DNA of 64,000 bases from Fennellomyces sp. T-0311 (taxonomy: Eukaryota; Mucoromycota; Mucoromycetes; Mucorales; Lichtheimiaceae): assembly GCA_025266875.1 (NCBI GenBank), contig JALLLT010000056.1, positions 62,001 through 126,000 on the forward strand. Direction: 5' to 3'. Shown one piece after another: positions 48,251 to 57,730 of this stretch. Made by a program: the position numbers and the translations under genes. How positions within the stretch are numbered: position 1 is the stretch's first letter; each line of letters opens with the position of its first letter. The notes under the pieces are model-generated. The model was not told the origin of the DNA and searched no databases. It was given only the letters and a program-made list of their open reading frames with translations.

Positions 48251-49207
48251 CTACTCTTGTTCGCTCTGATGTTGTTCTTGGTTACGAGCGCGCCGTTGCT
48301 TTTCACGACGAGCAAGGCGCTGCTGATGTCGCTCTCTCCGGCGCCACCTTTCTTCACGATGCTGCTTTTCCTGTCGCGCCATTTGTCTATAGTGGGCGAC
48401 CAAATTACGTCGCTCATGGTAGTTGGGGACTACATTGCGAAGTAGCTTGCGAAGTACTCGATCTTGGTCAACCTCGTCTTGTTCCCTGCCATTTTGAGAT
48501 GGGCAGCTGTGAACTTCCTTCACAAGTTTCTGAATATATCTTCTAACTTGTGTTCTTGCTCGTTCCTCTTCTTCCTGATAACTTGCAAGTGCGACTCGTA
48601 TGTCCAAGACGTTTGTCTCTACTGCTGTACCCATAAGTAGGTAACTTCTTGCTGTTCCCATTCCATTTCTGGGATCGTTCAATGCATTTAATAATGCGTT
48701 CTGCTCTTCGTCTTCAGTAATTTGTGTAATTTGGGAAATCGCCGATGAAATTGATGCTGGTGTGCCCGGCACTTGTTGATCGACTACGGGTTCTTGTCCT
48801 GGGCCTTCTTGTGCAGTAGTTACTGCATTAGCCAAAATAGAAAATTCGGTGTTACCAAACATCTGTTGGAAGATGGGGTCTGAATATCGCCAACTATTGG
48901 TAGCAGCAGTGGCTGGCTCATACGGTGCTTGCAAAAGCAATGAACCCGCGGCTTCATGTTCTTGACCGTCACTTTGTGATAATTGTGGTACTGTTGCTTG
49001 TTCACGGGGGTAGTACGAATTAGGGATTTGTCCCAATAGGTTACTATTACCCCAGGTTTCTTGTTCCTCGGTTCCTTCTGGTACTCCAAGTGCAGCCAAT
49101 GGGTCTGTCAAATGGGCCATGATGGCTTCGTATGCCAAATTAGCTTCTTGGTACTGTTGTTCCTGAATAGGATCGTGGTTTTCTTGTTCTCTGTTGTTGT
49201 CTGCCAT
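48251..49207 (-). CDS. extra ORF of the gypsy element, unknown function
   Basis: 318 aa, MADNNREQENHDPIQEQQYQ at the start. Acidic and Gln-rich over the first two thirds, with a helical middle (NALLNALNDPRNGMGTARSY, VLDIRVALASYQEEEERART) and a strongly basic, Arg/Gln-rich C-terminus (REERWRRRERHQQRLARREK). It occupies the env position but has no signal peptide or transmembrane segment, so it is not an envelope protein. A nucleic-acid-binding accessory role is an inference from charge only. An open frame of this length kept in a recent copy suggests selection. Confidence 0.75.
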   Translation of the reverse strand: MADNNREQENHDPIQEQQYQEANLAYEAIMAHLTDPLAALGVPEGTEEQETWGNSNLLGQIPNSYYPREQATVPQLSQSDGQEHEAAGSLLLQAPYEPATAATNSWRYSDPIFQQMFGNTEFSILANAVTTAQEGPGQEPVVDQQVPGTPASISSAISQITQITEDEEQNALLNALNDPRNGMGTARSYLLMGTAVETNVLDIRVALASYQEEEERARTQVRRYIQKLVKEVHSCPSQNGREQDEVDQDRVLRKLLRNVVPNYHERRNLVAHYRQMARQEKQHREERWRRRERHQQRLARREKQRRARNQEQHQSEQE

Positions 49208-49554
49208 TGTTTGTAATTTTGAAGATAAGGCTTTGGTTTGGTTGGTTGGATAATTGATACTATTTCTACTTTGTTTTTCTGCTTTTTTATACTTTTCTGT
49301 TTTTCTCTTTTGCTTTTCTCATTTTCTCATTTTTTTTTTTTCATTTTTTTTTTGTTCATTTCTCTATGATACTGCTGTTCTAATCTATTGTAAACTTTTT
49401 TTGTTGTTTTCTGGGATACGGTAATCACCGTACTATGATGCACATGACTCTTGTCAAACGTTCCTGGCACATGACTTATGTGGGGATCGATCGAATTAAA
49501 TTTCATATCCTCCTCATAAGGCGATCTTTTTGTATCTTTTGTTACTAAACTTGT
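49208..49554. other. spacer between integrase and the extra ORF
   Basis: Strong strand bias: T-rich on plus, so the transcript is A-rich (runs such as AAAAAAAAAAATGAG-type). No ORF. It could be an unstructured leader that lets the downstream ORF be expressed. Confidence 0.5.
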
Positions 49555-51036
49555 CTATTTCGTGGATGATCTTGTTCTTCGACGCAAGGTTTCGGGTTGT
49601 TTTTGACTCATCTTTGCTTTCGGAGGTCGTCCTCGTTTTCGTGTTTTAACTTCTCGTTTTCTATCGTCCTCTAGATTTTCTTCTTCAAGGTAATCATCGG
49701 GTATTTTCATCGTGATTATGTTTGCTGACGCGTCGACCGTAGGCCATCGATATTCGGTATTAGGTAACCGATAGATACGTATCCGGTTGCCATGAGTTGT
49801 GCGCGGGAAAAGCTTTCCATCCATTTCTTTAAGCTGATAGTATCCTTTCTTGAAAGCTTTGTGTACGATTACTGGACCTTTCCAGCGATCTTCTATGCTA
49901 GCTAGATGAGTTCCTTCTATCATGGATTGATAGACTTCGACTAGTTCTCCAACGCTAAACGGTTGCTTGATCTCCTTCTTCGTGGATAGAATCTTGCTTT
50001 CAACCGTCTTTTTCTGGTTATTTTGGCTTTGGATAATCATTGCACCAGCGGTATCTCTAATCTCCTTTAAGGCTGTCGTGTGATAATGTACCAGCTTATC
50101 AATCAATGACGAGTCGATATCGCTATCGCTGTCGTCTAGCCATTCGTCTTCATCTTGCATTATCCTATCAAAGGGTGTATGCGGCTCTCTTCCATGCGCG
50201 AGGAAAAACGGAGATTGCCGGGTTGATGCTTGCTTCAAAGAGTTGTAAGAAAAGATAATGGCTTGAAGATACAAATGCCAATCTTGCTTTTCTTCAGGTG
50301 GTAGCTTCAGTAAAGCAGATTTTACACTGCGGTTTAGACGTTCGACTAATCCATTTGAAGATGCAGCGTATGGGCTTATTCGGCGCCTTGTGATTGAGTA
50401 TTGTTTGCAAACGGCATCGACTAATTTGTTGACCAGCGGAAGGCCGTTGTCGGTAATAATAACCTTCGGGGTCCCGTGTTGTGTGATAATGTTGTCAATT
50501 AGGAATAGCGAAACATCCAAAGCAGTTATTGTCTTCAGACACTTGGCGATGGCATATTTCGTAAAATAGTCCACTGCTATTATGATGTATCTTGATCCAT
50601 TTCTCGATACTGACACGTGCTTGATGTCGATTCCCAATTGAGCAAATGGTTCCTCTATTACTTTGATCGGATGGAGTTCTTGTTGTATTAATGGTTTGCC
50701 TTGCTTCTGGCATCGATCGCAATGAAGTATATGCTGGCGTACGTCTTGAGTCATTCCGTACCACCAATAGCGTCGCTTGATCTTTTCTAGGGTGTTGGCG
50801 AATGCTAAATGTCCACCCAAAATGTGTTGATGTGCCATGAATATAGCTTCTTCGATTTCATGCTTTCTAAGCACAAGTTGCGGTAGTTTCTTTGATCTTC
50901 TGTAGATCTTGTTGTTGTTGACGAAAAAGTTTTTGAATTGGCCTTTCAGTTGTCGTTTAGTTTTGGCCGAGATATCCTTAGGATATTCCAAGGTTTCGAG
51001 GTAATATTTCAAAGCGTCGTACTGTTTGTCTTCCAT
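49555..51036 (-). CDS. gypsy integrase (separate ORF)
   Basis: 493 aa. HHCC zinc domain (His71, His76, Cys106, Cys109 in HILGGH...HCDRC), catalytic core with Asp137 (GIDIKHV), Asp196 (ITDNG) and Glu232 (NGLVERLN) in D,D35E spacing, then a C-terminal region with VGELVEVYQ and a WKGPVIVHKAF beta-barrel-like segment, ending in a very basic tail (RKREVKTRKRGRPPK, an AT-hook-like GRPP). Unusually for this superfamily, it is not fused to RT-RNase H: the upstream frame ends at a TAG at 51176-51178 and this ORF begins 139 nt later in another frame. Confidence 0.9.
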   Translation of the reverse strand: MEDKQYDALKYYLETLEYPKDISAKTKRQLKGQFKNFFVNNNKIYRRSKKLPQLVLRKHEIEEAIFMAHQHILGGHLAFANTLEKIKRRYWWYGMTQDVRQHILHCDRCQKQGKPLIQQELHPIKVIEEPFAQLGIDIKHVSVSRNGSRYIIIAVDYFTKYAIAKCLKTITALDVSLFLIDNIITQHGTPKVIITDNGLPLVNKLVDAVCKQYSITRRRISPYAASSNGLVERLNRSVKSALLKLPPEEKQDWHLYLQAIIFSYNSLKQASTRQSPFFLAHGREPHTPFDRIMQDEDEWLDDSDSDIDSSLIDKLVHYHTTALKEIRDTAGAMIIQSQNNQKKTVESKILSTKKEIKQPFSVGELVEVYQSMIEGTHLASIEDRWKGPVIVHKAFKKGYYQLKEMDGKLFPRTTHGNRIRIYRLPNTEYRWPTVDASANIITMKIPDDYLEEENLEDDRKREVKTRKRGRPPKAKMSQKQPETLRRRTRSSTK

Positions 51037-51175
51037 TGTTGTAATACTGATAATGTTAAAATGTTGATAGTGTTGACAGATAAATTGTTGTTCCGGTGTT
51101 CTAATAGATATCTTCGTGGTAATAAAGCAAAGCGGCGGTTGAGTTTAATGACATCCCGTTTGGTCGGTTGGTAGA

Positions 51176-54100
51176 CTATTTCTTGATTAAACCAGGTAAT
51201 CGTGATAGGTAATCCACATTGGTATGCTTCTTTCCAGGTTTATGACGTAAAGTGAAATCGAATTCACTTAGGTACATAACCCAACGTGCGACAGCACCTG
51301 TTAGCTTGTCAGATGAAGTGATAAGTCCAACAATTCCGGTATTGTCTGTCTCGAGTAAGAATTTGCGTCCATATAGCATTGGGCGTAACTTGCAACATGC
51401 CCAATAGACACATAATAACTCCAATCGCACTGCACTGTACTTTGACTCGGCCTTGTTTGTTGCTCTGGATAAATAGCTTATCACTCTTTCTCTTCCTTCT
51501 TCATCTTCTTGACAAACTATGCAAGCTAGTCCATCTTTTGATGCATCCGTTTGGAGGATAATTGGCGATTTTGACTCGTAATCCGGTAATGTTAAAATTG
51601 GTGGAGTAGTCAGACATTCCTTCAACTTATTAAAGGCTTCTGTTGCTGCTGGCGACCATGTTTGTAATCCATCCTTGGTAAGATTATGTAATGGCCTTGC
51701 TATGGCTGCAAATCTTGGTACAAAACGGCGGTAATAAGAGGCGAGTCCCAAGAATGATTTAATCTCCGTTTTCGTTCTTGGAATTGGGATATCCTTGATC
51801 TTCTGGATCTTGCTGTTATCCGGTTTGATTCCTTCGTCTGTGAAAATGTGCCCCAAAAAGGTCAATTCCTTTTTGAAACAAAAGGTCTTTGATGGTGATA
51901 TGGTAAGTCCTCCATTTCGTAAGGCCTGGAATGTACATTGTAGATGGAACAAATGTTGACGGGCCGTTTTACTGTACACATATACGTCATCGACGAATAT
52001 GACGGCTGCTTGCATATCCACCACTGTTTTGAATGCCAAATCACTTAAACGTTGCATGTAGGATGCACTCGTTTTACATCCTTGGACCATTCTGGTATAT
52101 TCCCAAAGAGCACCTGTGTCTGTGACAAAAGCGGTAATTGGGATGCTGCTTTCTTCAATCGGTACGACATGGAATGCATGTGTTGTATCGATTGAACTTC
52201 TGTATCTTCCTGTTCCAAGTTTATCGAATAAATCTTCTACGCGAGGCAATCTGTAACCGTCGCCTTTAAGTCGGCTATTAACCTTGCGCAAGTCAACCAC
52301 GCATCGCCATTTTCCGGATTTCTTTCGAACAAGAAGGACGGGAGATGCCCATGGACTTTTGCTAGGACGGATGATTCCCATTCGGTGTAGCTTTTCCAAT
52401 TCTTGCTTCATTATTTGTGATTCTGCGTGAGATAGCCGATATGGGCGAGATCTAATCGGTGGTCCATCACCAACATCGAGTTTAAAGGTCAAAAGGTCTG
52501 TTTTTCCAACGGTTTCACCATCCCAGTTGAAAACATCTTGATAAGCACGAATCAACTCATAGAAGTCCTTGACGATTTCTGGATCATCTATCTCTGGTGG
52601 TGGGATCATTCGTTTTCGTTCTTCAGATAGTGGTACTGGATGAATCTTGAAAGAATTGGATAATTCTTCGGCATGGATCTCTTCCTCAGAAAGGTAGATT
52701 CCGATTAGTTTCGGTGGCACCATTATTAAACTTGTATCTAAAGCGTTGCTAATTGTAATGCAAAAAGATGTTTCTCCTGGCAGTATATCAGATCCTTCGA
52801 AAGAATGCTGGCGTAGGTCCTGAGAAGATTCTCCGTACTTTGGTACGAATCTCAGTTTCGACGTTGGGGGTATAAGTAATCTTCCTTTTACGGCGATACT
52901 GTCTTTAGGAGGTATCGAAACCACTTCCACTATTCGTACTTTATAGCGGTTGGTTGTATGTTCTGGGTATGGTTGAGGACCATCTCCAACATCCATGGAT
53001 GCATGCATGAACGTAAATTCTGCAATGGTGATATCCCTTCTTTGTAACATATCGGTGTTGATATCGTAGGCTCGTGTTTCAACGTTCCTTCCGTCGAGAA
53101 TATCTCCTTCATACACACCAAGTAATGTCCCTTCTGGTATTATCTTTGGTTCTGGTAGTGGGTTTGTAAAAAATATGGTAAAATCAGTTTCATCTCTGAT
53201 TATCGGTGTGCCATCGATAAATCGCCAGTCGTGTATTGATGGCTGTATCAGGGGTTCAAAGAGGTATGTTTCCTGATCCGTGTATTCTGGTAATTGTCCT
53301 CGGCATCGCATTCTCCGTTGAGTGTTTTCTGGTATTATGATTTCTCTTGCTGCCTTGATCAGATATTGAATTTCTTCGTCTTCTTCGCGTACAACTGTTA
53401 TAGCTCCTTCTAAAGACTCATCGTTCTCGAGCTTGAAGAATTCGACTTCTTTCGACTCCTTGGTCAATTCTTCCGTTTCATCAGTTTCTTCTGATTCAGT
53501 GTCGCTTGAGTGTTCGTCATCACTATCAGTTCCTTGGGATTCTTGTTCGTCATCTGATGATTCCATTTCCTCATCACTCTCTGATGATGGGGATTCCCGT
53601 ATTTTATACCAGTCTGGGGGGAGTTGTGGACGTAGCATTTGGCTAACAGATTGTTTGACAAAAGTAATTGGAGTTTTAGCCATTCTGTTTCCTTGGTGTA
53701 CTATCAATTCCTTTGTCTTAAAATTGATAGATGCGTCGCCAGTGCTTAGCCAGTTGGTGCCAAGTACTAAGGGTACTGGACAAGTAGCAATAATTTCCAC
53801 ACCAGCTGCAATTGACACTTGATTATTCACATGAACAGGTAGGTTGTGTATTGTTCCAAGTGCGGCCTGCTTCGTTCCATTTCCTAGAGTAAATACAACT
53901 CTTGATGGTTCTTCGATTTTCAGCTGTAGTCGATCACAAAGCTCCTTGGACATGCATGATCTGGCAGCTCCAGTATCAACTAATCCTCTTATGGCTTGTC
54001 CTTTTACATAAAAGGTAGCATATGCAGCTGTCGAATCAATTTCATCCTTGCTTGTGTCCAAAAGGTTGAGTGTTTGTGGCTTTTTCCTTATTGAGGTTGC

Positions 54101-54729
54101 TGCATGCAGCTCTCTTCTCAGTGCTGGGGACAACTTCACCAATTCTTTAAACGTAATGTTCGCTGTTCGATTCATGGCATCCTTTGCAATTTCGTATTCA
54201 ACCTTGGGTTTAGACCGTGCTTTTCGAATTGCATTTCCTTTTCCTTTGTCTTTTGGATGTTTCACTGGGGTTTGATTTTCTATATCCATCATTTCGGTAT
54301 CCGGGTTATAAGGTACTGCAACGCTTCGTTCTGGCTGATTGCTAGTTTGTGGTTGAGTGTGCACTGCGCTTGGCCCTGGTTCTGCGAAAGGTAAAATGTT
54401 TTCTACGGGTTCTACAAATCGGATCTTTTGATCTTTCTTTGTTTGTTTCTTTGGCTTTGTCGGTTTCTCGATTTGGTATGGTACTACCCTCGAACGTAAT
54501 TGTTTATCGCGACGATCCTGTTTTTGAGCTGTGAACAACTCATATTGTTGATGTGGCTCTGGTTCCTTTATGTTAGCGAAATTGTTAGTATAATACTCAT
54601 TATCTGATCCATCTAAATATTGGTCAGACTGTGAGTCTTTATCATTGTTGATTATATATGCATTTAAGCTAGCGGATTTTGTTTGTGGGTGACCGTTCTG
54701 CCGACCGCTAAAGGCGGCAGGGCCATTTA
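51176..54729 (-). CDS. gypsy pol: protease, reverse transcriptase, RNase H
   Basis: The frame is open from the gag end (54729, entered by -1 frameshift) to TAG at 51176. There is no ATG near the start; the frame overlaps gag, which supports a fusion. Order: a linker, retropepsin-like aspartic protease with the DTGA active site (LVDTGAARSC, about 350 codons after the shift site is reached or residue 185 of the part starting at 54538), an acidic Ser/Asp/Glu-rich spacer, RT with WRCVVDLRKVN, TTHAFHVVPI and VIFVDDVYVYS (catalytic FVDD), then RNase H (ILQTDASKDGLACIV, ending with HKPGKKHTNVDYLSR). About 1180 aa. Confidence 0.92.
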
Positions 54730-54736
54730 GTTTTTT
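54698..54736 (-). promoter_or_regulatory. -1 programmed ribosomal frameshift signal, gag/pol
   Basis: On the minus strand the gag frame reads TCA AAA AAC TAA: the slippery heptamer A AAA AAC (54736-54730) is followed at once by the gag stop (54729-54727). Nine nucleotides after the heptamer a hairpin begins (54720-54698) with stem CTGCCG / CGGCAG and inner CCGC/GCGG pairing options. The pol frame is -1 relative to gag and open through this site. Heptamer, stop, spacer and hairpin match the standard -1 frameshift layout. Confidence 0.85.
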
Positions 54737-56175
54737 GAATGCATTTGAGTGCCATTGTTGAAATTTCTTCTATAGTCATTTTCAAATCGTTGCACAGGCG
54801 GATTCCATCGTTCAGTGTTTTGTTCTCGACGTTCTAGTCGTTCATCGGCATCCTTCCAAGCACCTTTGTAGTCGTACTCAATTGCACCTGTCTGCTCGTT
54901 GATGCTAGTAAAACGCTTATCTAAAGGAACCGATTTGTTGCGTCCAAATTCATGTCTTCGGGAGTGATAAAATGGTTCGTTTTGGGGAGCCTTTCTAGGA
55001 TATTGACCATATCCGGAATTCTGATTGTCATATCTCTGGCCATTCACAGGCGACTGATTGCCTTGTGCTTCCTCATGATCCTGGCTTGCCCATTGATCGT
55101 TAGTGTTTCCTCGATCATTTTGACGGTACCCTTGGTTGTTGGGTCGTGGTCCATTGTTCTGACGGTAGTTATTATTGTAGCGATTTTGCTGTCGCTGGGG
55201 TTGGTAACGATTCTGTTGTTGCTGACGTGGGGCACGTGTCTCACGGTTTTCGCGTTCGGGCCAATGTTGAAAGTACATTCCTTTCAAGTTCGTTTCTGCC
55301 ATTTTGGCAGCCAAATACTTGACAGCATCTGTCATTTTAAATCCTTGTTGTAAAAGGAAGCTGATTTCTTCATCAGAAATGTTGCCATTAACAACTCGAT
55401 TTTCGTGCCACGAATTAAGATCGGCAAGTTGTGTAGCCAATAAATCATGTGCGTCGGAATAATGACGAGGCGTCATATTCTTGCGCTTTAACATTTCTCG
55501 GTGCGCAAACCAATATCCATCAGCGGCTTGTAAGAATTGGTTGTGCTCCAAAAATCCGGTAGAGTAACAATGAGCTCGGATTTCCGGCAATAGTCCTTGC
55601 TTAAATCGTGTATACAAGGCGTCCTGGTCTTCCATGTTAACCATATCCAATGCTTCTCGAAGACGACCGAGAAATTGGCGTGGACTTTCATCAGCAAGTT
55701 GAGTCATGCGACTGAATTCTTCTTTCATTCGCAGAATGTCATGATCGGTTACATACTCGATCTCGAGTAGTTCTAGCACATCTTCAAGTGTGCGTACTGC
55801 GGCATCAGTTTTGCTCTCCAGACGTGGGAAGATCTTCCTTTCGAAAAAGGCAAGAGCGGGTCCTCTCAAGATGGCATGCAGAACTTGAATCTGCCGAGCG
55901 GTGTTACCAAAGATTCCTGCCAACAACATATATTGGCGAAACTCGCTTCGGAACTTGATAAAGTTCTCGTTCTCATAGCCTCCAAAACTAAGGCTTTGAG
56001 GTGGGTAGATAGGGCGCGTATCCAACACAGTTAGTTCGGACAAACGTTTTCCAGAGTGAGACGAAACTTCCGATGAATACAGATGTTCCTCTTGAATCTC
56101 ACTTCCTTCGGTCGAGTCGATGATTCTGTTCGAATCATCAGCGGTAATAACTTGTTCCTGGCTGTGGATAGACAT
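54727..56175 (-). CDS. gypsy Gag polyprotein
   Basis: 482 aa. The capsid-like Retrotrans_gag region runs from about residue 60 to 210 (FIKFRSEFRQYMLLAGIF, GPALAFFERKIFPRLE, EEFSRMTQLADESPRQFL, ALYTRFKQGLLPEIRAHC). The C-terminal third is Gln/Asn/Arg-rich (RYQPQRQQNRYNNNYRQNNG) in place of a CCHC zinc knuckle, so RNA binding is probably by this basic low-complexity tail. It ends at the frameshift site described above. Confidence 0.9.
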   Translation of the reverse strand: MSIHSQEQVITADDSNRIIDSTEGSEIQEEHLYSSEVSSHSGKRLSELTVLDTRPIYPPQSLSFGGYENENFIKFRSEFRQYMLLAGIFGNTARQIQVLHAILRGPALAFFERKIFPRLESKTDAAVRTLEDVLELLEIEYVTDHDILRMKEEFSRMTQLADESPRQFLGRLREALDMVNMEDQDALYTRFKQGLLPEIRAHCYSTGFLEHNQFLQAADGYWFAHREMLKRKNMTPRHYSDAHDLLATQLADLNSWHENRVVNGNISDEEISFLLQQGFKMTDAVKYLAAKMAETNLKGMYFQHWPERENRETRAPRQQQQNRYQPQRQQNRYNNNYRQNNGPRPNNQGYRQNDRGNTNDQWASQDHEEAQGNQSPVNGQRYDNQNSGYGQYPRKAPQNEPFYHSRRHEFGRNKSVPLDKRFTSINEQTGAIEYDYKGAWKDADERLERREQNTERWNPPVQRFENDYRRNFNNGTQMHSKN

Positions 56176-56296
56176 TTTGACGGGTAGTAATTTGCTTGGT
56201 AGCGTTGGGTTAAAAGTGTAGAGTGGAATTGTGTTTTACGATTTTTTTTGTTTTTGAATAGCTTTGTTGTTTATACTGGGAATATGTTTGCTTTCC

Positions 56297-56312
56297 CCTG
56301 TAGTGAGCACCA
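56297..56312 (-). other. putative primer-binding site of the gypsy element
   Basis: TGGTGCTCACTACAGG on the minus strand begins two bases inside the 5' LTR, with TGG complementary to a tRNA CCA end. The matching tRNA was not identified. Confidence 0.6.
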
Positions 56313-56314
56313 AT

Positions 56315-56723
56315 TGATAGAGTATTTCTTGTAGGAGAGTGAACGGTAGTTCACAATATAAGTTTAAGAGTGAAAAAAAAAAGGTTTGTAGGCTGGGTGA
56401 GTTAACAAAAATAATAGATCTTAGCACTTTTGGCTTATTCAGATCAAAAAGATATTAAGGCTTTGCCTAATGTTTGTGTGTAAACAATGAGTATAAGTTA
56501 ACTGCTTTATTCGCTCTGCAAAATCGGGCTATTTATACTTGTTCAGCGGTTACACACTGATAAAGAAGTAGTAATAAAAGATAAAAAGAAGTTGAATATA
56601 TGTGTATAGTATTATAAAAATAAGATAAAAAGAAGATAAGAATATGATGAAAAAAAGATAAAAATCTGATGGAAAAATTGGATTAGGAAACTGTGGTAGC
56701 ACAAACCGACTTTACTCGTTACA
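56315..56723 (-). repeat. 5' LTR of the gypsy element
   Basis: 409 bp, identical to the LTR at 47800-48208. TATAAATAG on the minus strand at 56529-56537 is the likely promoter TATA box. It is followed on the right by the second ACGT target-duplication copy. Confidence 0.93.
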
Positions 56724-57730
56724 ACGTTACCCAACTCAACCGTAGCACCAACGTAGCACCGAACCGAGTCCTGAAAGTCTCGATACCACAGAAGGATCGT
56801 AAAAAAGCATCAATGAGCCCTGGCCAAGTCGCTGAATTAGGTGACAATCCTCCCTCCCCACCAACTGGGAACGAGACCAAAGGCCTCACCTCACAGAATA
56901 GCCTACTTGCACAGTTGGCAAGCCAAGGCAGCGACACCAGCTTTAGAAGCTCTCAAGTCTTTGAATTGTCGCAAGACTCGTTTAATAACAATACAGACCC
57001 CAATGCAATGAGGATCCAAGCGCCTGGTGAATGGGAATTCCATCAGCGGATGGCAGCAATGGAATCTCGTATGACAATTCATGAACAGCGCATGCACGCA
57101 CAAGAAGAAGAAACGAAAAATGTGCAAATTTCGGATAAGCAAAACGAGGCATTGCTAAAAAAGCATGACGAACTGATCCAACTGAATGAGGAGCTTGGGA
57201 GACGTAATGCTATACTCGAACAAGAGTTAATGCATGCCCGCCAACGCATCAATGAACTCGAATCGCAGAAGCCCCAATCCATGTCAACGCCATCCAAAAA
57301 AGACGCCACAGATACTCCCGAAACAGACGATGAACTGCTGACAGGCACGTGCGAATCAATTCACATGGTTCCAACGGAGGAATGGGAGGAGCGTAAATTG
57401 GAAATTGCCGACGCAAAGGCCAAACTGGAACGGCGCAAAGAAGAAAAACTTCAACAGCAGTTGAAGAAGCTCGAACAACAGGAGAGGCTTCAGAAACGCC
57501 AGCATGCACCAAAGGAGCAAAACAAGGCATCCCCCTCGTATGCAAAAGTTACAAGCCGCAACATAACACCGAAAAAGAAAACGATTAAGCCTCCACCAGA
57601 AAAGCTGATTAATTGGGCCCACAGAATCTTGCAGCCAGCCACAGCTAATACCGCATACACCCTGGTATATATGCCTTCCCCGCGTCGCACGTTGCACAGT
57701 GAAATTCGTCGAGCACTCCAAAATTTGGGC

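Larger units (their letters stand above)
47800..56723 (-). mobile_element. 8.9-kb Ty3/gypsy LTR retrotransposon, full length
   Basis: Two 409-bp LTRs without a difference I could find, ACGT target duplication (47796-47799 and 56724-56727), primer-binding site, polypurine tract and four ORFs on the minus strand: gag, protease-RT-RNase H, a separate integrase, and an extra ORF. RT-RNase H before integrase is the Ty3/gypsy order. The identical LTRs point to recent insertion. The element sits within the 5' part of a LINE. Confidence 0.93.

Noticed and set aside
54536..54538. Start codon of gypsy pol at 54538
   Set aside because: The codon is TTG, not ATG, and the frame is open further upstream into the frameshift site, so pol is most likely made as a gag-pol fusion.
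56693..56812. Extended start of LINE ORF1 inside the LTR
   Set aside because: The ATG belongs to the inserted LTR; in the original LINE no Met precedes 56813 before a stop.
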